Shown piece after piece: positions 1-7,706 of a stretch of 47,000 bases of DNA. Position numbers and translations under genes: made by a program. Numbering within the stretch: position 1 is the first letter of the stretch; every line of letters starts with the position of its first letter. Source of the DNA: Sphaerochaetaceae bacterium. GTDB lineage: Bacteria; Spirochaetota; Spirochaetia; Sphaerochaetales; Sphaerochaetaceae. The notes beneath the pieces are model-generated. The model searched no databases and was not told the origin of the DNA. It was given only the letters and a program-made list of their open reading frames with translations. The stretch is taken from the NCBI GenBank assembly GCA_024699225.1, contig JAILPZ010000011.1:1-47000 (forward strand), read 5' to 3'.

Positions 1-853
1 CATCCTTTGACGAGCCTGCCTTTGCAGTGGTTGCCACTGGAGTTGCAGCCTCCTCAGAGCCCAGAACAACAAGAAGAACCGGACAGGTGTAGTACACATC
101 TGAAAGTGTTCCGGTCTCGTTTCTCTCCTCGCTGACGACGATGTTCATTCCGATGTCGAACTTTCCTGTCTCGACGCCAGGAGCGATTGACTCGAACGGG
201 ATCTCGTTGAAGATCGGCTTGTAGCCGTACTCAACGCAGAAGCGGCATACGAACTCGACATCGAAGCCAGCCAGGTTTCCGTCGCTGACGAAGGAGAACG
301 GCTCGTAGCCACCCTCAACTGCGATGTTGAGTGTTCCGTTCTCGCCTGTGAACTCGAAGTCCTTGACTCCGACATTGTCTGTCAGAGGGTCGAAATCGGC
401 GATCCAATACTGGTAGAGTGAACCTTCATCGCCAAGGAGGCCATTCTTGTAGCCGTTTCTGATGAACTCGTTCATCTCGGCAAGAAGACGCTCCTGCTTG
501 TCATTGTTTCCAATGATGTTGCTGGCGCTGATGTAGCCCGGGACCTCCTTGAAGGTTCCAAGCTCTGGATGGTTCGCCTTGTGGACACCATAGCCTACAG
601 CCTCAACAAGATAGGCTGCAACCTTGCCTGACTTGAGGGCAAGGATCATGTCGGTAGGCATGGTGTAGTACTGGAACTCGGTGTCAGGGACACGGTCCTG
701 GATCAGCTCCTCGTACAGAACGGCGGTCTGGACTCCGATTGGAAGTCCGTTGAAATCCTCGATGGTCTCGAACTTGCTTGTGTCTATCGTGGCAGCGAAG
801 ACGGATGCACAGAGCAGGAGCATGGCAATAAGAGCAATAGCTATCTTCTTCAT
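1..853 (-). CDS. Amino-acid ABC transporter substrate-binding protein with tandem binding lobes (3' end outside window)
   Basis: The frame is open from an ATG at 853 to the window edge, giving 284 codons without a stop. The protein starts with a signal peptide (MKKIAIALIAMLLLCASVFA, about 20 residues) and should be exported. Residues about 30-150 look like the second part of a family 3 solute-binding protein (NGLPIGVQTAVLYEELIQD; ALKSGKVAAYLVE). From about 175 a second copy starts afresh (LNIAVEGGYEPFSFVSDG), the usual N-terminal lobe of amino-acid binding proteins. The start is supported by GGAGGAG, which overlaps the stop of the upstream ATPase two bases away, so the genes are translationally coupled. 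A permease, fused or separate, presumably follows beyond the edge. Codons often end in G or C, unlike genes after 2.2 kb. The ligand cannot be read from the sequence. Confidence 0.85.
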   Translation of the reverse strand, partial: MKKIAIALIAMLLLCASVFAATIDTSKFETIEDFNGLPIGVQTAVLYEELIQDRVPDTEFQYYTMPTDMILALKSGKVAAYLVEAVGYGVHKANHPELGTFKEVPGYISASNIIGNNDKQERLLAEMNEFIRNGYKNGLLGDEGSLYQYWIADFDPLTDNVGVKDFEFTGENGTLNIAVEGGYEPFSFVSDGNLAGFDVEFVCRFCVEYGYKPIFNEIPFESIAPGVETGKFDIGMNIVVSEERNETGTLSDVYYTCPVLLVVLGSEEAATPVATTAKAGSSKD

Positions 854-855
854 AC

Positions 856-1977
856 TCACTCCTCCATCCACTTGAAGCTCATGTCGATCTCATTCTCACA
901 ACCATCCGGGTCGTCAGTGAGCTTTTTCTCTGAGACTGTGGTTGTAGGCTCATCGAGCAGGGACAGGAAGAGTTTGCTTTCAGACTCTCTAGGAGTGAAA
1001 TGCTCCTCTGCCTTGTACTTCACGAAGAGGTACAGGGTGTCCTGCTTCTCCGAATACTCGATCTTGACCAGAATGTACGGGTTGTCCGAGTAGTTGGCGA
1101 TGTTGTTGATACAGATTTCCTCTATGGCAAGGCTGAGCTTGGTAAGACGCTCTGCCTCGATGAGCAGCTTCTCTCCATAGAGCTGGAGCTCTTCGTTCAT
1201 TGCCTCGAAGTTGAACTCTGTGCTGTCGATCTTGTAGCTGAGAGTCGTGAGTCTCTGGACGAACTTTCTTGTAAGCTCCTTCTTCGGATGATCGAAGATC
1301 TCCTTCGGTGTTCCTTCCTCATAGATGACACCGTCAGCCATGAAGAGGACTCTGTTCGAGATCTTGCGTGCGAAGTCCATCTCGTGTGTGACGATCATCA
1401 TTGTTCTTCCCGTGTTGGCAAGAAGCTTGATGACTGACTGGACTTCTCCAATCATTGACGGATCCAATGCGCTGGTCGGCTCATCGAAGAGGATGATGTC
1501 CGGATCCATTGCCAGGGTCCTTGCAATTGCGATTCTCTGCTGCTGACCACCAGAGAGCTCGTCTGGATATGAGAACACCTTGGTTGCAAGACCGACCTGT
1601 GTGAGCAGGTACATTGCCTTGTCGAACGCCTCTTGCCTGCTTCTGCCAAGCAAGGTGATCTGAGGATTCATGATGTTCTCGATAACCGTGAGATGACCAA
1701 AAAGATTGAACGACTGGAAAACCATTCCCATCTTCTTTCTCACTTCGTTGAGGTCGCAACCTCGTGCTGTGATGTCCTGGCCATCAACTATGATCTCACC
1801 GCTGGTCGGTTCGGTGAGCATGTTGATACATCTGAGCAATGTGGACTTGCCCGTGCCAGAAGGTCCGATGATGCTTATCACATCCCCGTTGTTGATGGTA
1901 ACGTTGATATCCTTCAGTGGAATTGTATTATCATCAAACTCCTTTCGCAAATGACGCACTTCAATCATTCTACGCAT
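856..1977 (-). CDS. Amino-acid ABC transporter ATPase (GlnQ/HisP type) fused to an RsbW-like histidine-kinase-fold domain
   Basis: Residues 1-240 form a complete polar-amino-acid ABC ATPase: Walker A GPSGTGKST at 38-46, signature LSGGQQQR at 141-148, Walker B and D-loop IILFDEPTSALDP at 161-173, H-loop VTHEM at 196-200. GlnQ proteins normally end near 240-260 residues. This one continues for about 130 more, and that part resembles the RsbW-like HATPase family: residues 278-296 carry the N-box pattern LAIEEICINNIANY followed by a strand-rich segment (ILVKIEYSEKQDTLYLFVK). The glycine-rich ATP-lid boxes are not evident, so nucleotide binding by the tail is doubtful. The gene heads an operon with the binding protein. 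ATG at 1977 was chosen; an in-frame ATG lies three codons further in. ABC identity is secure; the tail assignment is my reading of a motif. Confidence 0.88.
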   Translation of the reverse strand: MRRMIEVRHLRKEFDDNTIPLKDINVTINNGDVISIIGPSGTGKSTLLRCINMLTEPTSGEIIVDGQDITARGCDLNEVRKKMGMVFQSFNLFGHLTVIENIMNPQITLLGRSRQEAFDKAMYLLTQVGLATKVFSYPDELSGGQQQRIAIARTLAMDPDIILFDEPTSALDPSMIGEVQSVIKLLANTGRTMMIVTHEMDFARKISNRVLFMADGVIYEEGTPKEIFDHPKKELTRKFVQRLTTLSYKIDSTEFNFEAMNEELQLYGEKLLIEAERLTKLSLAIEEICINNIANYSDNPYILVKIEYSEKQDTLYLFVKYKAEEHFTPRESESKLFLSLLDEPTTTVSEKKLTDDPDGCENEIDMSFKWMEE

Positions 1978-2096
1978 ACCCTAGGTAAAATGCAGTTCGT
2001 TCTGAAGTCGTCTTACTTGACTAGGGTGGCACCACTGCATTGTTTGCCTTCAGAACTGTGGGGATTCTTGGATCTAGTTGGTCCCCGCACTTTACA
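1978..2096 (-). promoter_or_regulatory. Structured 5' leader of the ABC transporter operon, with interleaved complementary segments
   Basis: Between the predicted transcription start and the ATG lies a 119-base leader. It holds a hairpin (arms 2082-2090 and 2058-2064, one bulged base) and three perfect complementary pairs: 2048-2056 with 1999-2007 (9 bp), 2035-2041 with 1989-1995 (7 bp), and 2021-2027 with 1978-1984 (7 bp). The last arm touches the start codon. The three pairs are interleaved, not nested, so they would form pseudoknots or alternative folds. I do not recognise a known riboswitch class. The pairings are read directly; a regulatory role is inferred. Confidence 0.5.
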
Positions 2097-2102
2097 AGGG
2101 CA

Positions 2103-2131
2103 ACCATACCCCCTAAGGGGGTTAGGGTCAA
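2103..2131 (-). promoter_or_regulatory. Predicted promoter of the ABC transporter operon with a CsoR-like palindrome in its spacer
   Basis: On the - strand a -35 TTGACC (2131-2126), a 17-base spacer and a -10 TATGGT (2108-2103) are visible. The spacer and edge of the -10 contain the palindrome ACCCCCTTAGGGGGT (2108-2122, 6-bp arms around 3 bases), which resembles the C-tract/G-tract operators of CsoR-family repressors and the site upstream of csoR at 5038. A repressor bound here would block RNA polymerase. Confidence 0.45.
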
Positions 2132-2139
2132 TAGATAAA

Positions 2140-2173
2140 ACCAAAAAAAATAATTTTTTTTCGGTAAAAAAAA
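2140..2173. terminator. A8/T8/A8 tract able to form alternative AT hairpins; candidate copA terminator
   Basis: On the + strand the stretch reads ACC, A8, TAA, T8, CGGT, A8. On the - strand, downstream of copA, A8-TTA-T8 flanked by ACC(G) and GGT can form a hairpin of about 11 bp ending in T-rich sequence. The same T8/A8 tracts can also pair the other way. It lies 49-82 bases beyond the copA stop. No GC-rich stem is present, so terminator strength is uncertain. Confidence 0.35.
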
Positions 2174-2221
2174 CACCACCGGAAAAAGTTTAAATTATTT
2201 AATATGAGGTATAGAGATATT

Positions 2222-2443
2222 TCAGACTTTTTTTACGCCTTTTACGTCATAGCCGGCATCTGTTACGGCCTTGGACAGAGCAGTCTCTTCAACTGAAGTT
2301 TCAGCAGTAACAACTGCACTGTTTTTCTCATGGCTTACCTCAGCCCCCTTAACTCCGGGAACCTCTTCAAGAGCCTTCTTGACGCGTGCTTCACAGTGCG
2401 GACACATCATGCCCTCAATATCCATTTCAAATACGTTTTCCAT
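2222..2443 (-). CDS. CopZ-like copper chaperone domain, possibly also made separately by internal initiation inside copA
   Basis: The last 73 codons of copA form a full heavy-metal-associated domain ([19 protein letters not shown]). AAAAGGAG (2460-2453) stands nine bases before an ATG at 2443, which is ideal spacing. The linker KKEKKI is simply the translation of this Shine-Dalgarno/A7 spacer. Removing one A from A7 (2446-2452) would end copA at TAA (2445-2443) in a TAATG stop-start overlap, a classic arrangement for two coupled genes. The free chaperone would carry Cu(I) to CopA. Internal initiation is inferred from the signals. Confidence 0.5.
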   Translation of the reverse strand: MENVFEMDIEGMMCPHCEARVKKALEEVPGVKGAEVSHEKNSAVVTAETSVEETALSKAVTDAGYDVKGVKKV

Positions 2444-4723
2444 TATTTTTTTCTCCTTTTTGCTTATCTTTTTATCCCTTGAAGGGTCATAAATTTTACA
2501 AAGATTAAGACGCAGTGCGTTTGATACAACACAGAAACTTGAAAGACTCATGGCTGCAGCGCCTATCATAGGATTTAATGTCAGTCCGAGACCTGTATAA
2601 CAGCCAGCGGCAAGAGGTATGCAGACAACATTGTAGAAGAATGCCCAAAAGAGATTCTCATGAATATTCTTAAGCGTTGCACGGCTTAAGCGCACGGCAG
2701 CTGACACATCAGAGAGTGAGCTCTTCATAAGAACAACATCTGCAGCATCTATGGCAACATCAGCCCCGGATCCTATAGCTATTCCAATATCGGCTGAGGT
2801 CAAAGCCGGTGCATCATTAATCCCATCACCCACCATGGCAACCTTGCCCTTTGCCTTCAATCTCCTTACCACAGAAGCCTTCTCACCGGGCAGGACTCCC
2901 GAGATTACCTCATCTACTCCAACCTCTTTTCCTATGGCCCTTGCAGTTCTCTCGTTATCTCCTGTCAGCATAACAACATGAATGCCCATTCCCTTAAGCT
3001 GCCTTACAGCCTCTGCACTGTCACTCTTAATGGTATCTGCTACAGCTATCATGCCACAAAGCTTATCATCCCTGACAAAAAGAAGCGGGGTCTTACCCTG
3101 GTCAGAGAGAGCTTTTGCAACCTCCTCTGTCTTCTTATCCACAGCAACCTTTGACTTTATGAAGGCAAGACTTCCGCCTGTAAGGACACTGTCTCCCAGA
3201 CAAGCCGTAAGCCCGTTACCGGGCAATGCCTTAAAGTCCCCAACCTCAGAAACTTTTATTTTTTCACTATCGGCTCTCTGCATGACAGCTCTGGCAAGAG
3301 GATGCTCACTCTTACTTTCAAGAGAAGCCGCTGTTTCAAGAAGACTCTTTTGGGTAAAGCCTTCAGAACTTAAAATATCTGTTACTACAGGACTTCCGTT
3401 TGTGATGGTTCCGGTCTTATCCAGAGCTATCACGGAAATCCTCCCGGTCTCTTCAAGAGAAGCTGAAGTTTTAAAGAGAATTCCGTTTTTGGCCCCTACT
3501 CCGTTACCGACCATAATGGCCACAGGAGTTGCAAGACCCAGGGCACACGGACAGCTTATAACAAGAACTGAAATTCCTCTTGCAAGAGCATAGCCGAACT
3601 CTCTTCCCATAAGAAGCCATACAAGGGTAGTTACAAGAGCAACTGATATAACAGCAGGTACAAAGATTCCTGATATCTTATCTGCAATTCGTGCAATCGG
3701 AGCCTTTGTTGCAGCTGCATCACTTACCATCTTAATAATCTGAGACAGCGTTGTATCTTCTCCGACCCTTGTTGCGCGGCACTTGATAAAACCGCTCTGA
3801 TTAATTGTTGCAGCACTTACCCTGTCCCCTTCTACCTTGTCAACGGGAATGCTTTCTCCGGTAAGAGCAGCTTCATTTACAGCACTTGAGCCCTCAAGAA
3901 CCACACCGTCTACCGGGATACTTTCACCGGGCCTTACCACAAAATTATCTTCCTTTTGGACCTCTTCAATGGATACAGATACTTCCTTTCCGTCTCTTAT
4001 TACAGTTGCGTTCTGAGGAGAAAGTTTCATAAGGGCCTTCAGCGCATTTGTAGTCTTTCCCTTACTTCTTGCTTCAAGCATCTTTCCTACGGTAATAAGG
4101 GTTAGAATCATGGCAGCACTTTCAAAATACAGATCGTGCATGTAGTGCGCTGCATTCTGAACATCTGCCGTCATGGCAAAAAGCACATAGGTGCTCCAGA
4201 TAAATGAAGCGGAAGAGCCCATGGCAACAAGGGTATCCATATTCGGAGAGAGGTGGAAAAGACTCTTGTAGCCGCTTGTAAAGAACTTTGAGTTGATAAT
4301 CATGACAACAGCAGCCAGGATCATCTGAAGAAGAGTCTGTGCAAGGTAGTTCTCCTCAAGCCACTGCGGCAGCGGGAAGGAGAACATATTATGTCCCATT
4401 GAGACATACATGAGCAGAATAAGAAATCCAAGTGATGAAATCAGACGTTTTTTCAAAACGGGTGTTTCATGATCAGAGAGGGCTTCCTCATCAGAAACCT
4501 TTGAAGATGCCTTGTTTTTACCTTCCCCCTTCAAAGATGCACCGTAACCTGCTTCAACTACAGCCTTTATTATCTTCTCACTGTCAGCTGTTCCCTCTAC
4601 ACCCATTGAGTTTGTAAGAAGGCTTACCGAGCAGGATGTTACTCCCTCAACCTTGGATACGGCCTTTTCAACACGTGCTGAGCATGCTGCGCAGCTCATT
4701 CCTGTTACATCATACTGTTTCAT
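2222..4723 (-). CDS. copA: Copper-exporting P1B-type ATPase CopA with a C-terminal CopZ-like domain
   Basis: This inner-membrane ATPase pumps Cu(I) out of the cytoplasm. It has an N-terminal heavy-metal domain (GMSCAAC at 8-14), TGES at 288-291, the metal-site CPC at 391-393 inside a membrane helix, phosphorylation motif DKTGTIT at 435-441, the SEHPLA nucleotide-binding HP motif, [10 protein letters not shown], and the last helices with YN and MSLSS copper-site motifs. All CopA residues are present. At 833 residues it is longer than usual because a second metal domain (GMMCPHC, about 771-777) follows a lysine-rich linker. That domain has its own in-frame ATG at 2443 with a strong Shine-Dalgarno sequence, so it looks like a once-separate copZ. 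The gene follows csoR by two bases, with GAGG before the ATG, and should be induced by copper through CsoR. Confidence 0.95.
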   Translation of the reverse strand: MKQYDVTGMSCAACSARVEKAVSKVEGVTSCSVSLLTNSMGVEGTADSEKIIKAVVEAGYGASLKGEGKNKASSKVSDEEALSDHETPVLKKRLISSLGFLILLMYVSMGHNMFSFPLPQWLEENYLAQTLLQMILAAVVMIINSKFFTSGYKSLFHLSPNMDTLVAMGSSASFIWSTYVLFAMTADVQNAAHYMHDLYFESAAMILTLITVGKMLEARSKGKTTNALKALMKLSPQNATVIRDGKEVSVSIEEVQKEDNFVVRPGESIPVDGVVLEGSSAVNEAALTGESIPVDKVEGDRVSAATINQSGFIKCRATRVGEDTTLSQIIKMVSDAAATKAPIARIADKISGIFVPAVISVALVTTLVWLLMGREFGYALARGISVLVISCPCALGLATPVAIMVGNGVGAKNGILFKTSASLEETGRISVIALDKTGTITNGSPVVTDILSSEGFTQKSLLETAASLESKSEHPLARAVMQRADSEKIKVSEVGDFKALPGNGLTACLGDSVLTGGSLAFIKSKVAVDKKTEEVAKALSDQGKTPLLFVRDDKLCGMIAVADTIKSDSAEAVRQLKGMGIHVVMLTGDNERTARAIGKEVGVDEVISGVLPGEKASVVRRLKAKGKVAMVGDGINDAPALTSADIGIAIGSGADVAIDAADVVLMKSSLSDVSAAVRLSRATLKNIHENLFWAFFYNVVCIPLAAGCYTGLGLTLNPMIGAAAMSLSSFCVVSNALRLNLCKIYDPSRDKKISKKEKKIMENVFEMDIEGMMCPHCEARVKKALEEVPGVKGAEVSHEKNSAVVTAETSVEETALSKAVTDAGYDVKGVKKV

Positions 4724-4725
4724 TA

Positions 4726-5025
4726 TTACCTCATCATCTTAAGCATGGTCTGCATAAGCTCATCTATAACCTCGTCATGACCTTCCTTTATGTCCCTGGT
4801 CACGCAGGTGTGCATATGAGCGCTGAGTACCTCTTTGGAAAAGGCATTTACCGCCTGGGATACAGCTGAGCTCTGATTTAAAATATCATTGCAGTAGCAG
4901 TCATTTTCAATCATGCTCTTAAGGCCTCTTATCTGGCCTTCAATCCTGCTTAATCTGTTAATAAGTTTCTTTTTCTGTTCTTCATTTCTTACTGTTTTTT
5001 TCACGTTGCAGTTGCAGCAGTCCAT
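4726..5025 (-). CDS. csoR: Copper-sensing repressor CsoR
   Basis: A 99-residue all-helical DUF156-family regulator that binds DNA without copper and releases it on Cu(I) binding. The Cu(I) ligand set is visible: Cys in NDCYCNDIL, then His and Cys in SAHMHTCV (the C-H-C pattern of CsoR; nickel-sensing RcnR would use H-C-H-H). The N-terminus MDCCNC carries extra cysteines. The start at 5025 is set by GGAGG (5035-5031) five bases upstream. A longer frame to 5073 exists, but it would translate across the operator. The gene leads the csoR-copA operon and is probably autoregulated through the palindrome at 5038-5054. Confidence 0.93.
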   Translation of the reverse strand: MDCCNCNVKKTVRNEEQKKKLINRLSRIEGQIRGLKSMIENDCYCNDILNQSSAVSQAVNAFSKEVLSAHMHTCVTRDIKEGHDEVIDELMQTMLKMMR

Positions 5026-5037
5026 GTGAACCTCCAA

Positions 5038-5089
5038 ATACCCCCATGGGGTATATTTTCGGTATATCACCATCAGTACAAAGCGTCAA
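5038..5089 (-). promoter_or_regulatory. csoR-copA promoter and CsoR operator
   Basis: A -35 TTGACG (5089-5084), 17-base spacer and -10 TATACC (5066-5061) precede a perfect palindrome, ATACCCCCATGGGGTAT at 5038-5054 (7-bp arms around 3 bases). It matches the known C4/G4 CsoR operator form and sits at the predicted transcription start, between the -10 and the Shine-Dalgarno sequence. Copper-relieved autorepression is the expected outcome. Confidence 0.8.
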
Positions 5090-5096
5090 TAATAAT

Positions 5097-5424
5097 TATC
5101 ATATTATTGCTCCACTTATGGGTCTTAGAAAGGACTTCGGTGTAAGTAAGGAAAACTACACAACCTGTGTGCCGCACAGTATCAATGAAGTTGTTGACTT
5201 CTCCGAGCAGGTTTTCAGATTCTGTGAAAAGCACAGAATATCTTCAAAGAAGACCATGGCCATTTCACTCTGTGTTGAGGAAATGGGTACAAACGCTTTG
5301 ACTTTAAGGACAAGATGAGCTCAATCAAATTTGATCCGAATAATCCGGTCTTGTTCAGGCTATGGCAACTGATGTATCAAGCACAAACGCCATAAACCAC
5401 AACACCCTGCTTCTGATTATTTGA
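5097..5424 (+). pseudogene. Remnant of an RsbW-like ATPase domain of the type found at the C-terminus of MATE-like transporters
   Basis: Three reading frames carry successive pieces of one domain. Frame one (to a stop near 5318) has IIAPLMGLRKDFGVSKEN, then SEQVFRFCEKH and an N-box start, SLCVEEMGTN. A second frame gives GFDFKDKM and KFDPNNPV, like the HGF and FDP blocks of this family. A third gives MATDVSSTNAINHNTLLLII, like its C-terminal strand. The intervening blocks are missing, so several deletions and frameshifts have accumulated. No membrane part remains upstream; csoR regulatory DNA occupies that position. The 3' end overlaps the convergent yihY stop. This explains most of the otherwise gene-free 5090-5416 interval. 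Family identity is from memory of the motif order. Confidence 0.6.
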
Positions 5425-6283
5425 CAGTCTTGCTGAGACTTCTTAACTCGTAGGTCCTGTTTATGCATGCTCCGTAGTAGATTATGCATATGAGTATGCG
5501 TATCCAGATTACCATGAAGAAAACAGATGAAAGCTGACCGTAGATTGCTGCTGATCTGTTGAAATAGACAATAATTATGGAAAAGAGCCTTGTTGTCAGC
5601 ATAATGAAAACTGTGGAAACAATGGAACCCGGTAAAACGGATTTAAGGGTAGCCTTTCCTCCGGGAAGATACATGTATATGACAATGTGGAGAATCAGAC
5701 CAACTATTAAAACAATTATGAGTCTTTCTCCGTAGAAAAAGTTTGCAAAGCTTGCTATGGGGCTGAGTGCAGGTGTTGTATTAACAAATTCCACAATCGC
5801 CTTTCCAAAAAAAGTAAGAACTATTGCAAGCGGAATAAAAGAAATTGCCCCGACAGTAAAAATAATTGCAATTATCTTGTGCATTACCCAGGGTCTGTTG
5901 CTTTCCCTCATCTGAACCAAACCTGCCTGCAGGGAAGAAATTCCTGCACTTGCAGACCACAGTGTAAATACAATTGAGACAGAAAGTATTATGCCTGAAG
6001 CATGCACACGAAGTGTTGTTACAACATACTCTATCATTGTGTGCATGGATTCTACGTCTGGAAGAATAAGGTCAAACAGTTCAATAACGTTCTCAACAGT
6101 AAAACCGGGAAGCATCTGAATGAAAATAAGAACCATAAGTATAAACGGAAACAGAGAGACTATAAGGTACAGTGTTGTAGCACCTGCATATACGTACAAA
6201 CCGCTTTTAAAAAACAGCTCCCACGATTTTATAAAGCCTTCAGAATAACTTTTTATACTTTGCTTGATCTTATTTATTTCCAT
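5417..6283 (-). CDS. YihY/BrkB-family inner-membrane protein
   Basis: The 288-residue protein has about six strongly hydrophobic helices and the YihY/UPF0761 pattern: an N-terminal amphipathic stretch (FIKSWELFFKSGLYVYAGA), then YLIVSLFPFILMVLIF, a TLWSASAGISSLQAGL segment, YLPGGKATLKSVLPGSIV, and YGQLSSVFFMVIWI near the end. The family is widespread and its molecular function is unsettled, so the old ribonuclease BN label should not be used. It is the last gene of the symporter-GH36-glycosyltransferase operon, and its start overlaps the upstream stop by 14 bases, which implies coupling. A link to lipid or cell-surface glycoconjugate handling is possible given the upstream glycosyltransferase-like gene, but that is only inference. 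Confidence 0.85.
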   Translation of the reverse strand: MEINKIKQSIKSYSEGFIKSWELFFKSGLYVYAGATTLYLIVSLFPFILMVLIFIQMLPGFTVENVIELFDLILPDVESMHTMIEYVVTTLRVHASGIILSVSIVFTLWSASAGISSLQAGLVQMRESNRPWVMHKIIAIIFTVGAISFIPLAIVLTFFGKAIVEFVNTTPALSPIASFANFFYGERLIIVLIVGLILHIVIYMYLPGGKATLKSVLPGSIVSTVFIMLTTRLFSIIIVYFNRSAAIYGQLSSVFFMVIWIRILICIIYYGACINRTYELRSLSKTVK

Positions 6284-7706
6284 ATCCTGTAGCCAGTTTT
6301 ACACATTCATAGGCCCCATTGTATAGTCCCTGAGCTTTCAACCTGGTTATTTCGTCATCCATATGGGCAAGTATTTCCCTGTCATTTAAGAGGCTGTCGA
6401 GCATGTTTGCCATAGACTGAGAATCCGGGCACTCCCATGTTGAATCTCCTTCCTCACGACCATGAATGGCTCCGTAGACCTCGTGACCGCCGATATGACG
6501 CATAAACAGCTTTGGAATTGGATAGTATGCAAGCTCAGAAGGTTTGGTAACAAGCACATCGGAAACAGGCATAAGAAGGTTTGTACTGTAAACAGCCTCA
6601 AAAATATTACTGTTACAGATGCAGTAAATACCGTTTACTTCCTCTGTTTCAAGCTTCTTTTTAAACTCCTCAAGCTCACTGTACCTGTCAAAGAAGTTTA
6701 CACTTTCAACACTTCCAAGTTCCTTAAGCATTTTTTCATAGACACTCTTGTGGTCTCCGAAGTTAATAAGAAGTGTAGCCTTATTCTGCTTAACGTATGG
6801 AAGAAGGTGCTTTACAATCTCCAGAAACTGCTTAAAGCCCGCTCCGGCTCCGCCAACTGTGAGTAAAAAACGCAGACTCTTGTTTTCAAGAGCCCTCTTC
6901 TTTCTCATTTGGTTATCATGTTCGAGGTCTACAACAAGCTCATGGTCAATAAAATGGCCTGTCATTTTAAGTTCATCTTCCTTCATACCCTTAAGAGGCT
7001 TTTTGTCAAAGCCGTTGAAGGTCTTGTATCCAAGGTATGCAAAAGGAGTCTGAACAGCATGGACTGCGCCTTCAGAAAGGTGCAATCCCATGGGCCAGTT
7101 GTCAGGAACAGCATTTACAACATGCTTCATACCTGCATGCACTGCCCCCTGGCTTGGCCAGACGTGTGTTGCAATATAGGGAATATCTTTGTCTATATCC
7201 TCAAAGATGGGGACAAGAAGCTCACTGTTCTTCTGGTCCTTTGCGTTGTATGTAATTTTTCTGAAACCCTCACAGTTCATGGGTTCCCAGATTAAGGCAT
7301 TAAAGAGCTTTGATTTCTGGGAAATACGTGAAGCGAGTGAATACAGGTCATTCTGAGCGCGTATCATCTTGCTTCCTGTGGCATCAAAACCTGCCAGATC
7401 AAGCCAGTAAGGAGTATAGCCGAGGGCTCTTGCTGCACTAGCCATGGCAATTGAGATTCTGTAATGCCCGAAACCCATTCTGATATTTCCGACAATCAGT
7501 GCCTTCTCGTCAAATTTCTCACTCTTATCCTTAAAAACGATATTCTGAGCCCCTATAAAGGACAGGGCGTCGATTTTTTCAAAACCAAGTTTATAGTGCT
7601 TCTGAGAATCATCACCGAATTTCTTAATGTATGAAGCCTTACTCTTTTCAGCCTTTTTTATAACCTTAGAGGGCATGGGATTTCCAAAAATTACAGAACT
7701 TTTCAT
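6270..7706 (-). CDS. Uncharacterised MurG/MGDG-synthase-like glycosyltransferase-fold protein
   Basis: I cannot name this 478-residue protein. Residues 70-95 read IVGNIRMGFGHYRISIAMAS, a strand followed by a G-x-G-H loop and helix like the N-terminal domain of GT28-type enzymes (MurG, processive diacylglycerol glucosyltransferases). Around 285-300 a second Rossmann-like strand and glycine loop appears (RFLLTVGGAGAGFKQFLEIV), and near 405-425 a TKPSELAYYPIPKLFM segment resembles the nucleotide-sugar-binding end of that fold. There is no signal peptide or clear membrane helix. It overlaps the alpha-galactosidase by four bases (ATGA) and YihY by 14, so it works with galactoside uptake genes. Donor and acceptor are unknown; an enzyme making a galacto- or gluco-lipid or polymer is one possibility. 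Confidence 0.6.
   Translation of the reverse strand: MKSSVIFGNPMPSKVIKKAEKSKASYIKKFGDDSQKHYKLGFEKIDALSFIGAQNIVFKDKSEKFDEKALIVGNIRMGFGHYRISIAMASAARALGYTPYWLDLAGFDATGSKMIRAQNDLYSLASRISQKSKLFNALIWEPMNCEGFRKITYNAKDQKNSELLVPIFEDIDKDIPYIATHVWPSQGAVHAGMKHVVNAVPDNWPMGLHLSEGAVHAVQTPFAYLGYKTFNGFDKKPLKGMKEDELKMTGHFIDHELVVDLEHDNQMRKKRALENKSLRFLLTVGGAGAGFKQFLEIVKHLLPYVKQNKATLLINFGDHKSVYEKMLKELGSVESVNFFDRYSELEEFKKKLETEEVNGIYCICNSNIFEAVYSTNLLMPVSDVLVTKPSELAYYPIPKLFMRHIGGHEVYGAIHGREEGDSTWECPDSQSMANMLDSLLNDREILAHMDDEITRLKAQGLYNGAYECVKLATGYGNK

Noticed and set aside
2023-2035. T-box-like string AGGGTGGCACCAC on the + strand
   Set aside because: It matches the T-box core well, but upstream on this strand is the reverse of ATPase coding sequence with no stem I or specifier, and no + strand gene follows (copA is convergent). 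It is better explained as part of the - strand leader.
5026-5073. N-terminal extension of CsoR
   Set aside because: It would translate the operator palindrome; GGAGG places the start at 5025.
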